Assembly (NCBI GenBank): GCA_027625915.1
Contig: JANTQA010000019.1
Span: 935,001-999,000 of the forward strand
Reading direction: 5' to 3'
Length of the DNA stretch: 64,000 bases
From: Anaeramoeba flamelloides
Taxonomy: Eukaryota > Metamonada > Anaeramoebidae
Both the position numbers and the translations under genes were made by a program. The notes beneath the pieces are model-generated. The model did no database searches. It was given only the letters and a program-made list of their open reading frames with translations, and was not told the DNA's origin. How positions within the stretch are numbered: the first letter of the stretch is position 1; each line of letters opens with the position of its first letter. Shown piece after piece: positions 37,173 through 58,655 of the stretch.

Positions 37173-37253
37173 ATGCCACTCCACTTTCTTTTCAAGTGTA
37201 TTTAAACTCTATTGCTACTCTCTAACATACTTGAAAAGAAAGTGGAGTGACAT
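37173..37253. repeat. Fold-back: 25-nt inverted repeat with 31-nt loop
   Basis: Left arm 37173-37197 and right arm 37229-37253 are reverse complements with one mismatch (core CACTCCACTTTCTTTTCAAG). It could be a small MITE or a transcribed hairpin. Confidence 0.9.
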
Positions 37254-37429
37254 TTTCCTAACGAAATTTTTTTCTTCAAAATTTGTTGAGAATAATTTGG
37301 ATTTGATGAAGAAAAATTGTGTTTTGCCCAACTCAAAATTTTCCAAAAAAACATAAATTTTTCAAGTTAACAAGATCCCTTAGATCAAGTTTCTTTTAAG
37401 ACTATAAATATGTTACTAGGTGGAAAAAT

Positions 37430-37870
37430 AGTATTCACTAACCATAAAATTCGACTAATCCTTAATGTTTAAAATAAAAAAATAATAATAAATATTATCA
37501 AATAACTTATATAAATAATAACAATTTGTTATTTGTCTTCTGAATATTTTTAAAAAAATATTACTTGGTCTTTTAAATATCAAGAAATGGAAAAAACATT
37601 TTTGAAAAAATATTTTAAAGATCAATTTTTTCAGATCTTCAAGGATTCAATATTTGATTTATTATTTCCATATTTTTAAAAATAAAATTAAATACCAACT
37701 TTTGGTTATTTATAAAAACTCTGAAGAAATTGGTAAAAGGGGGTTTCTTCAAAATAAAAAGGATTTGCAAATTTTTCTTTTTGTTTTTTTATTCTAAGAA
37801 ATCCAAACAGAAAAAGATCAAGATCGTGGTTATTGAAAATTTAAATAATTAAAAGAATTCTGTTTAAAAA
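37430..37870 (-). mobile_element. Family R3 fragment, reverse orientation
   Basis: Its reverse complement matches the R3 interior, for example AATAATAAATCAAATATTG followed by a CTTGAAGATC block. Limits are approximate. Confidence 0.6.
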
Positions 37871-38304
37871 TAATAACTCATTCCTCTAAACTTTATAAAG
37901 AATTTTCTAATAGAAATATAATTTGATTCATTTGCTTATCAGTGCTTTTTTGTCTCTTGAAAAAAAATACATAAAAAATACTAATGCCATAAGATAAACT
38001 ATCTGAATGTTCAAAAAGAAAAAGTTTTAAATGGAGAAATAACTTGCCAAATGTTGTGTGTTTGTAAAACTCAACTTTACAGAGAATTAAATCTTCAATT
38101 AATCTTTTTGAGTGATTTTAATAATTAAAACACAAGCAAATTAATTTCTAAATTCTAACGAAAGTACATTCCAAAAATTTTATTCTCATTAAAAACCATA
38201 AACTAGAAACTAAAATGTTTTATGACTTTTTCCAAGAAAATTATTTCATTTTGTCTTTTTATACATCTTCCGAAAAATTTCTTTTTTTAACAAACAATTC
38301 CCAA

Positions 38305-41300
38305 ATGAGTGAAAAGCCAAAAAAAACAAGAAGAAAAAAAAAAAAAGTTAAAAAAATAACAAAAACAACAGAAAACGACGGTCTAAAAAAAAACTATTAC
38401 CAAAACCCAAACACAAAAAACGAAAAAAAAAGAAAAGGAAAAGGTAAAGGAAAAGGAAAAACAAAAACAAAAACAAAGGGAAAAGGAAAAAAAAAACAAA
38501 TGGAGATAAAAAATTTCAAGCTACCTGAAGATCTTACTGCCCCAATCATTATAAAAAAAGAGGAACCAAAAAAAGCAAAAACAAACATTAAGAAAGCTAC
38601 CAAGAAAAAGAGGACTACAAAAAAAAAAACAACAAAAAAGAAAACAAAAAAAAAAAAACCATCAAAAACCGATGAAGAAGAAGGGGAGAAATTGATTACA
38701 ATTGTGAACAAACTGCAAGACGCATTTACAAAAGTTGGGATGTCCAATTTAGATTTACCGCAAATAGCTGTTGTTGGTTGCCAGTCGTCTGGTAAATCGT
38801 CTGTCCTGGAGTCTGTTGTTGGAAGAGACTTTTTGCCACGAGGAAGCGGTATTGTGACAAGAAGGCCATTGGTTCTTCAATTAATCCGAGACACATCGAT
38901 TCAAAGCGAGTATGGGCAATTCCTCCACAAAGGTGAAAAAAAATATTACGACTACAAGGAAATCGAGGCCGAGATCGTCAAGGACACAGATCGTATCACG
39001 GGACAAAACAAGGGCCTCAGCCCGATTCCGATTAATTTGAAATTGTACTCACCGAATGTTGTCAACTTGACCATGATCGATTTGCCCGGTGTCACCAAGA
39101 TCGCAGTTGGTGATCAACCAGAAGACATTGAACAACAAATCAATGAGATGGTTTTGAACTACATCAGCAAACCCAATTGTATCATCCTGGCTGTCACCCC
39201 TGGAAACACCGATTTGGCAAATTCCGATTCCTTAAAATTGGCCAAGCAAGTGGACCCCAAAAGGGACCGAACAGTTGGTGTCCTGACAAAATTAGATCTT
39301 ATGGACGAAGGAACAGATGCTCTTGATATTTTGGAAGGCAATATCCTTGATTTAAAATTTATTGGTGTCGTCAACAGATCGCAAAAGGATCTTCAAAACA
39401 ATAAAGATGTACAATCTGCCAAAAGAAGCGAACAAAATTTCTTTCAAAGCCATCCGACTTATATGCACATGGCTGACAAAATGGGTTCCAAATATTTGGC
39501 CAAAGTTTTGAACAATAAATTAATTTCTCATATTAGGAAATGTTTACCTCAAATTAAAAAAAATGTAGATACACAACTAGTATCCACTCAAAAGGAACTT
39601 GAAAAAATTGGCGGTGGAGATGATGATCTTAAAAGAAAGCAAGTAAGTTGAAGATTTTTTTTTTTTTTTTTTTATATTATTTTGTTTTTTTATTTATTTT
39701 TACCCTTGATTTTTGTTAGTTTTAGAAATTCTTTGTTTATCCTATTCGAGAAGATATATTCCAAAAATTCAAAAGTTTTAAAAAATAAATCCATAAACTA
39801 AAAAACATACTCATATAATGGTTATTAATTTCAACAAAATAATGATTATTTTAAAAGAACAACAACCAAAAGTAAAGAGTTCAATTTATATCCAAGATTA
39901 AAAACGTAAAATTAAAGAAATATTTCTATTAAGGATAGAGCCATTAAGGCTAAAAATAATTTTCTGGAATTGAAAAAAAAAAATTTTGAATATTTTATCA
40001 GTGCTAATAACAATCAAAAACTAACCAAACATTTGATATGGTGTGCAATCGATCTCCAAAAAATCAACAATTAAAAACAAGGACATTTTTCGAAAAAATC
40101 ACCAAAGAGCAACACTCAATTTCCAATTAGAATGATTAGAATATATAATTTTGAAAACAACTGTATTAGTTTCGAAGTGTTGCTCTTTGATATGTTTTTG
40201 AGATCTCGAAGATTTTTTTTTTCATTTTTTTTTCTATTCTCAAATGAGTTAGTAGTTTCCGAAAGAATGTTACTAAATCCTTAATTTGTCAAATTTAGAG
40301 GGTTACAAAAGAACAACAAATTAGATTAAATCGAATTAAATTGATTGTGTACTTTTAGAAAACAATTTGTTTCAAATTGAAGAAATTTAACCCTTTTGAA
40401 ATTTAAAAAAAGAAACGAGTCCTTTTTTTTTTCAAAATTTAAAAAAAGAAATAAGTAATTTTTTTTCAAAATTTGGGTTTTTTAAAAAATGATGGAAGTA
40501 ATTTTTTTTTTAAAATTTGGGCTGATGATAATTTTTGTAGATTTTTGTAGATTTTTGTAGATTCTCGACATTTGTAGATTTTTTCAGGGCGGTAATTGTA
40601 CTTGGGAAACACCTGACCAGGTTCAATTCCCACCAAGTATATTTATTTTTTGAGAAAATTAATGGAAAATTAAAAATAATATACATTTGCTTTGCAAATA
40701 TCAGTCATTTTAAACCAAGACTAGCAATAAGTCATAATAAATGAAGTGTCTCGCTTCGCTCAAACAATATTTATCATTTTCAAGCATATTGCCAAAAAAA
40801 AATTGTCTACAAATGTCGAGAATCTACAAATATCTACATTTTACCAATTTTCCCAAAATTTGAATTTTTGAAATTGAGAATCTTTTAAAACTTTTTTTTT
40901 TTAATTGAATTTTTTGTTAATGAGATCCTTTGAAATATTTTTTTTTTTGTTATTTGAATTTTTTCAATCAAAAGAAGGGAAATTTCACAATAACATTTTT
41001 AGTTTAAAGCCACCACTTGAGTATGGAGCAAATCCATGGTAAATGGATCGAGCCTTAAAGCAAACGTATACTTGGGTAAATAGAGGAAAATATGATAAAA
41101 ACTTCGAGAAATTGTGTTTATTTAAATAAAATTTTCATAATTCCCTTTTTATTTCATTGTTTAGTTGAATTAAATCTCATCAAAATTTAAAAAGATCTCG
41201 GCTAAATAGAAATTCTTATGGAAGATTTTTTTGTTTCTATAAAAATTGAATTTTATTTTTTTGAATTCTGAAAAAGCTAAATTTTATAGAATTCTATTTA

Positions 41301-42944
41301 TGAAAATAAATAGAGTAATTTCGAGATTTCAGTTTTACTATACTCCGATGAACTCAACCAATTTTTATATAACAAAAATATTTTGAAATTTTTTACACTA
41401 ACTTATGATAAAAAAAAATGGTTTTAAAAAATTTTACTCAAGAATAATAAATAATTGCTTTTTTTTATACAGCTACTTTAAAAAAGTGAGGATTTTTTTT
41501 TAATTAAATTTTTTATAAAAAAATAATGTTTTAAAAAAGTTAAAACCATTTTTCTCTTCTTGTTTTATTTTCATAAAATGAAATAAATAAACATTTGAAG
41601 GCGGGATAGTGATTCGAGAGCGAAAAAAAGTTAAAATTAAAAATTCTGATTACTCACTTTATTAAAACATTATTTTTTTTTGATAAATTTTTATGAAAAA
41701 AAAGTCCATACTTTTTTTATAATGACTGTATTTGTAATTTTTGAAAATTTCCAACAAAAAAAAAAAAATGTAATGTTTCAAAGTGAGAGTAAAAGGTGAA
41801 TTACATAGATTACTCTTTTTGTGAATGAATTTTTGATAATTTTTTCTTTTTGAAAAATAATTCACAAAATGTATTAATTTTGGTTTTTCTTTAATTGTTC
41901 AAGTTTAACTATTGTTTGATCAAAAAAAATTTTATCAAACAACCAAAAAAGTATTTTGTACTTGAATGTAAAAATTTATTTTATGTTTTTTTTTTTTTAA
42001 TTGAATAATAAATTTTTTCTTTCATGGATCTTTAACCCATCACCCAATTCAACCAATCAACCGATCACATATTCATTCATCCATCCATCCATTCATCCAT
42101 TCATTCATTTTATTAATGCATATCTACCTACCTATCTATTTATCACTAAAATTTCTTGATTATTCAAATTTTAGATAGCTTTTAAAGCATTATCAAATTT
42201 TTCACAAGAATTTAAGAATTTAATTGATGGGACATCATCAGAAAAAGACGATATTCAAGATCAAAGATTTGCAACGAATATTGTTGGAGGAGCCAGAATT
42301 CGAAGGCATTTTACGAAAACATTAGTAAAAGAAATACGAGATCAAAAAATGGAAGATGGATTAACAGATAAGAAAATTCAAAGATATATTCAAAATGCAG
42401 AAGGAGCCATCTCAAGATTGGGGGTACCAGAAAAGGCATTCCACTGGGCAATTAGAGCAGGTGTGACAAAATTAACCAAGCCAGCACAAAATTGTGTCAC
42501 GAATATTGAAAAGGAATTGATTGAAATAATTAGTGACACTGCTAATAAAATCGAAGAATTTGAAATGTTTCCTAGATTGAAAGATCGTATCTTAGTTCTT
42601 TCCAATGAATTAATTAAAAAAGTAAGAAAACCAACAATGGCCTTAGTAACAAAAATTGTCAATATGCAATTAGCCTATATAAATTTTGATCACCCAGCTT
42701 TAAATATTCAAAAATATTCTAAAGAGAAGCATAAGGATTTTTTTGAAGGATATTTAACAATGAAAGGTGGTAAACAAAAAAAATGGAGTCAAAAATGGTT
42801 TGTTTTAAAAGAAAGAACTTTATATGTTTTTTCTGGACCTTCAAGTGAAGAGGTTTTACTTACAATTCCAATTGAGGGTTGCATAGTAGAAACTAACGAA
42901 GAAATTGAAGAAAAAAAAAAGAAGAAGCAGCAGCAACAACAACA

Positions 42945-42993
<49 letters not shown>

Positions 42994-43005
42994 CAAAATA
43001 ATCAA

Positions 43006-43037
<32 letters not shown>

Positions 43038-43635
43038 CAACAATAACAACAACAATAATAGTAATAATAACAGTAATCAAAATCCTTTATCAAACCTTAA
43101 AACTTTGGAAAATATTAAAAATACCTTTTTAAAAAAAACTAGAACAAATACTCTCAGTTCATCAACCATGTTTGATTTGAAATTATATTTCAAAGTAAGG
43201 CATCCAAATAATATTATTTTATTCGACAATTCAACCTTTTTGGAACTTGTTGCAGAGGACCAATATTCTTTAACAGATTGGATGAGAATGATCAACCGAG
43301 CTGGCCAAGGCGGCAAAGTTGGTAAAAAAAAAGAAGAAAGAAATATTTGGTTAATTCGAGAAGTAGTAACAAGTTATTATAAAGCAGTTAGAGACACATT
43401 ATATGATTACATACCAAAATGTATCATGTATAAAATGGTTAATTTAGTAAAAAGAGAACTTGAAGGCAGATTAATGGCCAGTATTTATGATGAAGAACTT
43501 TTAGATGATATAATGAGTGAAGATATCGGGGTAAAAGAAAAACGACAACGCTTAAAAAGATCTTTACTGTTGCTCAGAGAAGCTCAACAAATTATGAATG
43601 ATGTAAAGACTATTAAAATTCGTAAAAATTATTAA
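38305..43635 (+). CDS. Dynamin-family GTPase with PH domain and GED
   Basis: Membrane-fission GTPase of 932 residues. Exons 38305-39642 and 42175-43635 join in phase 0 around a 2532-nt intron (GTAAGT...TTTTAG). Exon 2 resumes the stalk at [13 protein letters not shown]. Residues 1 to about 130 are a Lys-rich extension unusual for dynamins. The GTPase domain shows GCQSSGKS (158-165), DLPGVT (259-264), TKLD (328-331) and VNRS. The middle/stalk is about 360-620; the PH domain starts near 630 ([20 protein letters not shown]) and continues to [11 protein letters not shown] Lys/Gln/Asn insert of about 60 residues, mostly poly-Asn, sits in a PH loop. The GED is about 835-932. No proline-rich domain follows. 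The domain order is that of classical endocytic dynamins. An upstream in-frame ATG at 38215 would add 30 hydrophobic residues; I prefer 38305. Confidence 0.93.
39929..41058 (-). mobile_element. Family R1 element, copy C, in dynamin intron
   Basis: Inverted ends are TTAAGGATAGAGCCATT (39929) and, on the other strand, TTAAGGCTCGATCCATT (from 41058). Interior blocks match R1 copy A reversed, such as AGAGCAACACTCAATTTCC and GTAACCCTCTAAATTTGAC (read on the minus strand). Interrupted by the element at 40535-40841. Confidence 0.75.
40535..40841. mobile_element. Inverted-repeat element nested in R1 copy C, with pol III box-B-like site
   Basis: Terminal arms contain TTTGTAGATTCTCGACATTT at left and its reverse complement at right (40805-40840), with at least 25 nt of near-perfect pairing. 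The left arm has two extra GTAGATTTTT units. Inside, 40620-40630 reads GGTTCAATTCC, a match to the RNA polymerase III B-box consensus. TACTTGG (40599-40605) can pair with CCAAGTA (40633-40639). It is too short for an intact tRNA. Confidence 0.7.
42943..43075 (+). repeat. (AAT/AAC)n tract encoding poly-Asn
   Basis: A triplet repeat in the dynamin reading frame inside the PH-domain coding region, interrupted by a few CAA and AGT codons. Confidence 0.95.
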
Positions 43636-44280
43636 TTATTTATTCAATCATCCCAAAATTTACTTTTGTATTTTTTGTTTTTATTTTTATTTTTTTTTTT
43701 TTATTTTTTTTTTTCTTTGTCGAAAAAATTTTTAAAATATATTCATTTATTTCTCAATTTAATTTTTTTTTTATTTTCAATAAATTTTCGTTTTAATTTT
43801 AATACTTTTTGTTTTCTAATTACCCTAAATTTTCTAATCATAACAGATTTGATCAAAAATTCTTTACAATTACAAAACAATTACAAATTTTGATTAAGAA
43901 AATTAATTAATTTTTGAGTAATATTTATGCAGAATTGCTTTTTTATGAAAATTTTAGTTAATTTTTTTAAAAGATTTCTTTGAAGATTTTTTATAATACT
44001 AAATCAAAAGATCCTATTTTTTTATGTATTGGGGATAATGATCAAATTTTTTTCATTTTTCTATTTTTTTAGAATTTATTAGATTTTGATTTATTTTTTT
44101 GAAACCTTTTTTCCTTGATTTGACTTCTTTTAAAGATTCTAAATTTGAGAAATTTAGTAATAGATTTTTCTATCCATGTTTATTTTTATTTTAAATAATC
44201 AAATATTTATATTTTTCAGATTCTAAAGTTGTTCTTGGGGATATCGTAGTTTTTTACAGTGTACACCTTCTTTTCTATCA

Positions 44281-44312
<32 letters not shown>

Positions 44313-46773
44313 GAGAAAGGAAATTGATTTTTCTACTTAATAGAAATAATGTAACAAATAAACCATAATTTTTAAATAATCATTGCTGTTTTTGTTGAGA
44401 AAATTTATTGATATTTAAATGAAAACTAAAATTTAAAAAAATTGCAATTTTTTCAGTAATTTACCAGAATTGAGTTGACTCCAATCATCCATACAGTTGG
44501 GTGAAAATAGAGTTTCTGGAAAAAATTGAAACAAAATTTTTAACCGAAAATAAACAATATTAACAAAAAGAAATTTTAATTAAAAGAAGAAATAAATTCA
44601 CTACAAAAAATAATTTATTGTACAATTATCAAACAATTAAATAATTAAAATTTAGTACTCCTTTTTTTTTGAAATCTGATAATTATTTTTGGAGATCAAA
44701 AAAATAGTTAAATTTCCCTAGTATTTTTAAATGGTGGGCAAATTAAAGAAAAAAGTTATAATATTTAAAAATTTAAATCATACAATAAAGGCAAGATTTC
44801 AAATTTGACAATTTGTGGATATGCATTAACATGTGGGAAATAAAAGAAGAAATAAAGTAACGATTGAAAATTTGGATGATATTGTTTGCATGTAGTGGAA
44901 TTTTATCAAAGTTTTATCTCTAATGTTACCAATTTTTGTTTTTTTTCAATATTTTCAATCATTAAGTAAGTAAAAAAAGAAAATTTGAAAAGAAAATTCT
45001 TCAAAGTATCGTTAAAAAATAAAAAATAGGGTTTTATTTCTTTTTATTTGTTTGTGTTAATTTTTCCTTTGTATTCTTTTAATTCTTAATTGTATTAAGT
45101 AATATACCGGGTTTGACAAAAAATGTTAAATTGTAATGTTTAATTTGTTTAACAATCACCCTATTAGGATTCCTTATTTTGGATCCCCTTCTAAAATCAC
45201 AATATTGATATTTTTTCTAGACACAAGTTGTTATTCATATAGGTTATTCTATCTCCATATCATCAGGTTATTTCACTTCGAACAATATCATTTTTTTTTC
45301 CATCCAATAAAACCACAAATAACAACAATGGAATGGTTTCCTTTTCAAAACAATTAAAACGATTATCAAATATATAACATATTAAATAATATGTTATAAA
45401 TTTTGAATATTAAAAAAAATAAGAAATAGAATAAAAAAAATTACTTCATCCTATTTGTTAAACTATTAAAAACACTTATAGAAAACTTTTTTAAATTGAA
45501 AAACTTTTTATTTATATAAATTTTTGTAAATGTATTGGAATTGAATATTTTCAATTTTTTCTTTTTTTTCTAACAGAATCTATCAAATATTCTCGAAAAT
45601 ACCCGAATTTTTTTTAACCACGAAAAAATTCTTTTTGAACAACTTTGAAGAAACCCTAGTGCCAGTATACTTAGTTTAAAGGTAAATTTGAAATTTTATT
45701 TTAGAAAAATTTTTTTTTTCTCAAAATATTAAAATTCAAAAAATATAAATTTTAGGAAATGGTATTCAAGCCATTTTGTGTGAACGGGATTGATGTCTTG
45801 GATGACTAATATTACTGATCATTTTAAAAGGGTATTAACTAAATGAGAGAAAATGTACTTGTAAAGAAAATTTCTAATTGTGTGTCATTATCCATAATTT
45901 TGAAATCTTAAATACAATCCAAAAATAACCAAGTAATATCTAATCGTATTATACATACCCATACCCTACCCTACACAAGGTGACCAAAGCCAAACTTTAT
46001 TTAACTTCCAATTCCATAAAAAGAATTGGTTTAACCAAAACATACAAACACACTCAAATACCCTGATAGCGGATACCAATACCCTGAAATAACCATACAC
46101 TTACTCTAATAAGTACAAACAATTACTCAAAAATACCCAAAACCTCTTTAGAGTGGTTTAAAGTTGAAAAATCATAAAAAAATATTTTGTTTGAATGTAA
46201 AATTGTTATTTTAGCGTTAAACTGAGTATATTGGCACTAGGGTTTCTTCGAAGTTGTGCATAACTTGTTTTTATGTGATTAAAAAATTATCGATTTTCGG
46301 GTATTTTCGAGAATACTTCAAACACCCTTTTTGACAGATTTGATTAAAATAAAATTTTTTTTTGAAATTTGAAATATTAAAATAAAGAAAAATTATAACA
46401 TGTTCTAAAAACGGTATTATTATAAATTTTATTAAAAAATCATAATTTAAACAAGATTTTTGTTATTAAGAGGTTAAACGAATGTTATAAAACGATTTTT
46501 TTTTTTATTGGAGTTGATATTTGACAAAAAAAAATGTCAAATATTACAAATCACATTTAAATTTGCTAATGAATACACCAAAAAAATTATTGTAACAATA
46601 AATCATTTCATCAAATTTTAAATGTATTGCCAATGTTCAAATATTTAAATTTATATAAAATTTAATAGTTTTCACTCCTCATTATTTATTAATAAAAATA
46701 ATATTTTAAAAAAATTTAACCTTAATATTAAAGGATTTTGTGTATATTCTGATTTGTAATAGAAATTAAAGAT
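43636..46773. other. Convergent intergenic spacer with long-TIR element
   Basis: Lies between the 3' ends of dynamin and the BTB gene. It includes a poly-T run near 44281-44307 and the R8 element (45580-46325). No gene is supported. Confidence 0.6.
45580..46325. mobile_element. R8: ~750-bp element with ~100-bp terminal inverted repeats
   Basis: Left arm about 45583-45680 and right arm about 46217-46325 are inverted copies. Paired blocks include ATTCTCGAAAATACCCGAA, GAAGAAACCCTAGTGCCA and TATACTTAGTTTAA (right arm TATACTCAGTTTAA). The interior (~540 bp) is non-coding. Long arms with a short interior suggest a non-autonomous DNA transposon, possibly Mutator-like; the family is not proven. Confidence 0.8.
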
Positions 46774-56121
<9,348 letters not shown>

Positions 56122-57693
56122 TTCAAAAAGTGGTATTAAACCGAGTTTGTTGAAAAATAAAACAAATTAATAAAGAGAAAAAATGATCTGTTTAAATTAT
56201 TTTTCATAACTTGCCATTTGGAAAATAAAAGTTAAACACTGAAACAAAGGGAAACACGATTTTTAATTGGGAAACATACTGAAAACGAAAAGTAAAATCA
56301 ATATAAAGTAGAAACAAATTAACTTTAAAGAATAATTCAGATAATTTATCACAAACAAATTAACAATCTCATTTTAGCTTTATTTTTTATGTCAATTGTG
56401 TGGTTCAGAAGATCTCGAAAAATAATCACTTTAATAACAGACTTCTACAAAGAGATCAATTAAAGACAAACCATAATCAAAAGATAGTATTAAAAACAAT
56501 GTTATTTGTTGAATACTTTATATTGTCTTTAGTTATCAATTTTTTTACTTTTATTAATTGATTTTATTTTTGAATTTTCAGTAATCTTCGCTTAGATAAT
56601 AAAATATTATATTTTTTTTTATTTTCACTTTTTTCCTCAAATGGTTATTGTTTGATTAAAAATATAAAAATTTACAACTTCTGAATTTCCACTTAATTTA
56701 ATGATATAAGAATTGTTTAAAATGTATTTAGTTATATTTTTTTTTTATGTCGACAATTAAGTAAACAAGATAGTCTTAAATTTGTTGAGTTTTATTGAGA
56801 AAAACTATTTTTTTCCAAGAAACTATAAATGTCATCTCGAATGTCAGTAAGGTTATTAAAACTTTGATTAAGAATGGGGGATAATATAAATAGTTTTCAA
56901 AAAAGGTTGGCCTTTAGTAAAAAAGATATAAAATACACTATTTTTATTATTTTTGACATACCCAAAATTTCAAAATATCGAAATTTATATTAAATGTCTT
57001 ATTATAAATAGTTTTGATAATAACCTAAATAATTACTCACTCATTAAAATTTAAATTATAGGTTTAATTCATTAATAGATTATTAATGGTAAAAAATCTC
57101 AAAAGAGAAAAAAACTGAAGTGCCAAAATTTTTAAATAAGGTTTCTCAATAATCAAATTTTATTAGAATCTAAAAATGAAAAAAAGAAAAGGGGAAAATA
57201 TAAATTAAAAAATAAAATAGAGATCTTTTTAAATTTTGAAAAAATATACTTACAGATACATCATGAAGATTATAAACTGGTCAAAATGGTCAATATAAAA
57301 GTTATTATGGGTATGTCAAAATGGTTGAAAAAGTGTTTAGATAGATCATTATAACACTTATACATTTATTGTATTGAAAAATATTAAAAAGGTAATAATG
57401 TGAAAATGTGAAAAAAACATTTCAATTTTCAAAATTTTCAAAATAAAATTATTTCCTCTAATAACTCGATCCAGACCCTTTAAATAGGTGTATTCATATC
57501 ACCACAAAAGTTCCCCCTTTAACTGTAAAATTGTTGAAGTTGTAATAAAAACATATTATATCGTTTTTTCTGGTGTATAAATTGTTAAGGATTGTATAAA
57601 TTGATTTATAAATATATCAAGTTTAATTTTTATTTGAATATTTTGATTGTACAGTTTTTCAGAAATCTATTAGATTATAACAGTTGTGCCCAA

Positions 57694-57707
57694 ATATATA
57701 TATATAC

Positions 57708-57794
<87 letters not shown>

Positions 57795-57802
57795 TGTGTG
57801 TA
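57694..57802. repeat. Compound microsatellite (TA)n(TG)n
   Basis: A short TA run followed by about 90 nt of TG with one TA interruption near 57788. Confidence 0.97.
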
Positions 57803-58227
57803 TGGTTAATAACTAAATATAAGTATTTGTAAAATCATAAAATTAACTTCATAGGGATGTTATTTATAAATTACTTTTGAATTATAATCACAATCCCATC
57901 ATTTTGACTCGGTTAAGGCTTTTATATTCTTTCATTCATAGATCCAAATAAATTATTTTTTCAAAAACAATGAATTTTTTTGAGTTTTGAGTTTTAATTT
58001 CTATAGCCTAACTTCCCAACTTCTTAGTGATATACCTAAGTGAATACTGATCTAATTTATTTTTCTTTTTGGCCCGTTATCAGTACAAAGGTAGTAATAA
58101 CTAATAAATTATCATTAATTTACCTATAAATAAATCCATCTTCATTTTCACTTTGTGGACATTTGTGTTTTAGAATAGAATAAAAAATAAATAAGTATAA
58201 AAAAAAAAATCTTTAGTTTTTAATAGT

Positions 58228-58231
<4 letters not shown>

Positions 58232-58260
<29 letters not shown>
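58232..58260. repeat. (TA)n microsatellite
   Basis: A pure TA dinucleotide run of about 29 nt. Confidence 0.95.
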
Positions 58261-58264
<4 letters not shown>

Positions 58265-58449
58265 TCTTTATAGAAAGTATAGTTAGAGTACTTACCAAAA
58301 TAATAAATGAATCATTTTTTTGTGTCTAAAGAATTCATTTAGAGAACTTCCAACTCCTAAAAATTATTTTTTGATTGTAATTGGATTTAAGAGAAATAAA
58401 CTTAATATTTTATTCCTCAAGAAAAAACAAAGAGAAATTAAACTATCTT

Positions 58450-58655
58450 TCTTAATAATTGGCCTATTAAAAATCAAATTTTAATGAAAAATATTTTTAA
58501 TAATTGAAGTTATCTATTATAATATAAAAATTCAGATTTTAATATTCAATACTATATCCAAGAGATTTTTATTTTTTGTCTAAAAATAAAAGAAAAAAAA
58601 ATAAAAAAAACTGTTAAAAAAAATTTTGCCATTTATTTTGAAAGAAGCATTACAT
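58450..58655 (+). mobile_element. Family R5 MITE-like element, copy 3
   Basis: Colinear with 10465-10690: GGCCTATTAAAAATCAAATTT, AAGTTATCTATTATAAT and TTTTGCCATTTATTTTGAAA occur in the same order. More decayed than copy 1. Confidence 0.6.

Larger units (their letters stand above)
33040..38304. other. Intergenic spacer with R4, R3 and a fold-back
   Basis: Lies between the ABC transporter and dynamin. It contains the tandem duplication, an R4 element (34575-35720), a fold-back (37173-37253) and a reverse R3 fragment (37430-37870). No gene is supported. Confidence 0.6.
39643..42174 (+). other. Giant intron of the dynamin gene
   Basis: 2.5 kb, about 7-28 times longer than the small introns in this window. 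The donor GTAAGT and acceptor TTTTAG are clean. It contains an R1 element in reverse orientation (39929-41058), which itself holds a ~300-bp inverted-repeat element. The rest is AT-rich with no gene. Confidence 0.85.

Noticed and set aside
38215-38304. Upstream in-frame start for dynamin
   Set aside because: The 30 added residues are aromatic and AT-composition driven; the ATG at 38305 has a better context and a typical basic start.
40599-40639. tRNA gene
   Set aside because: Box B and a 7-bp stem are present, but there is no room for D and anticodon arms, and it sits in a transposon.
42856-43132. Poly-Ile, poly-Tyr and similar frames over the AAT tract
   Set aside because: Shadow frames of the poly-Asn region of dynamin.
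57592-57816. Open frame with Cys-Val repeat
   Set aside because: It comes from the TG microsatellite; the flanks lack coding character.
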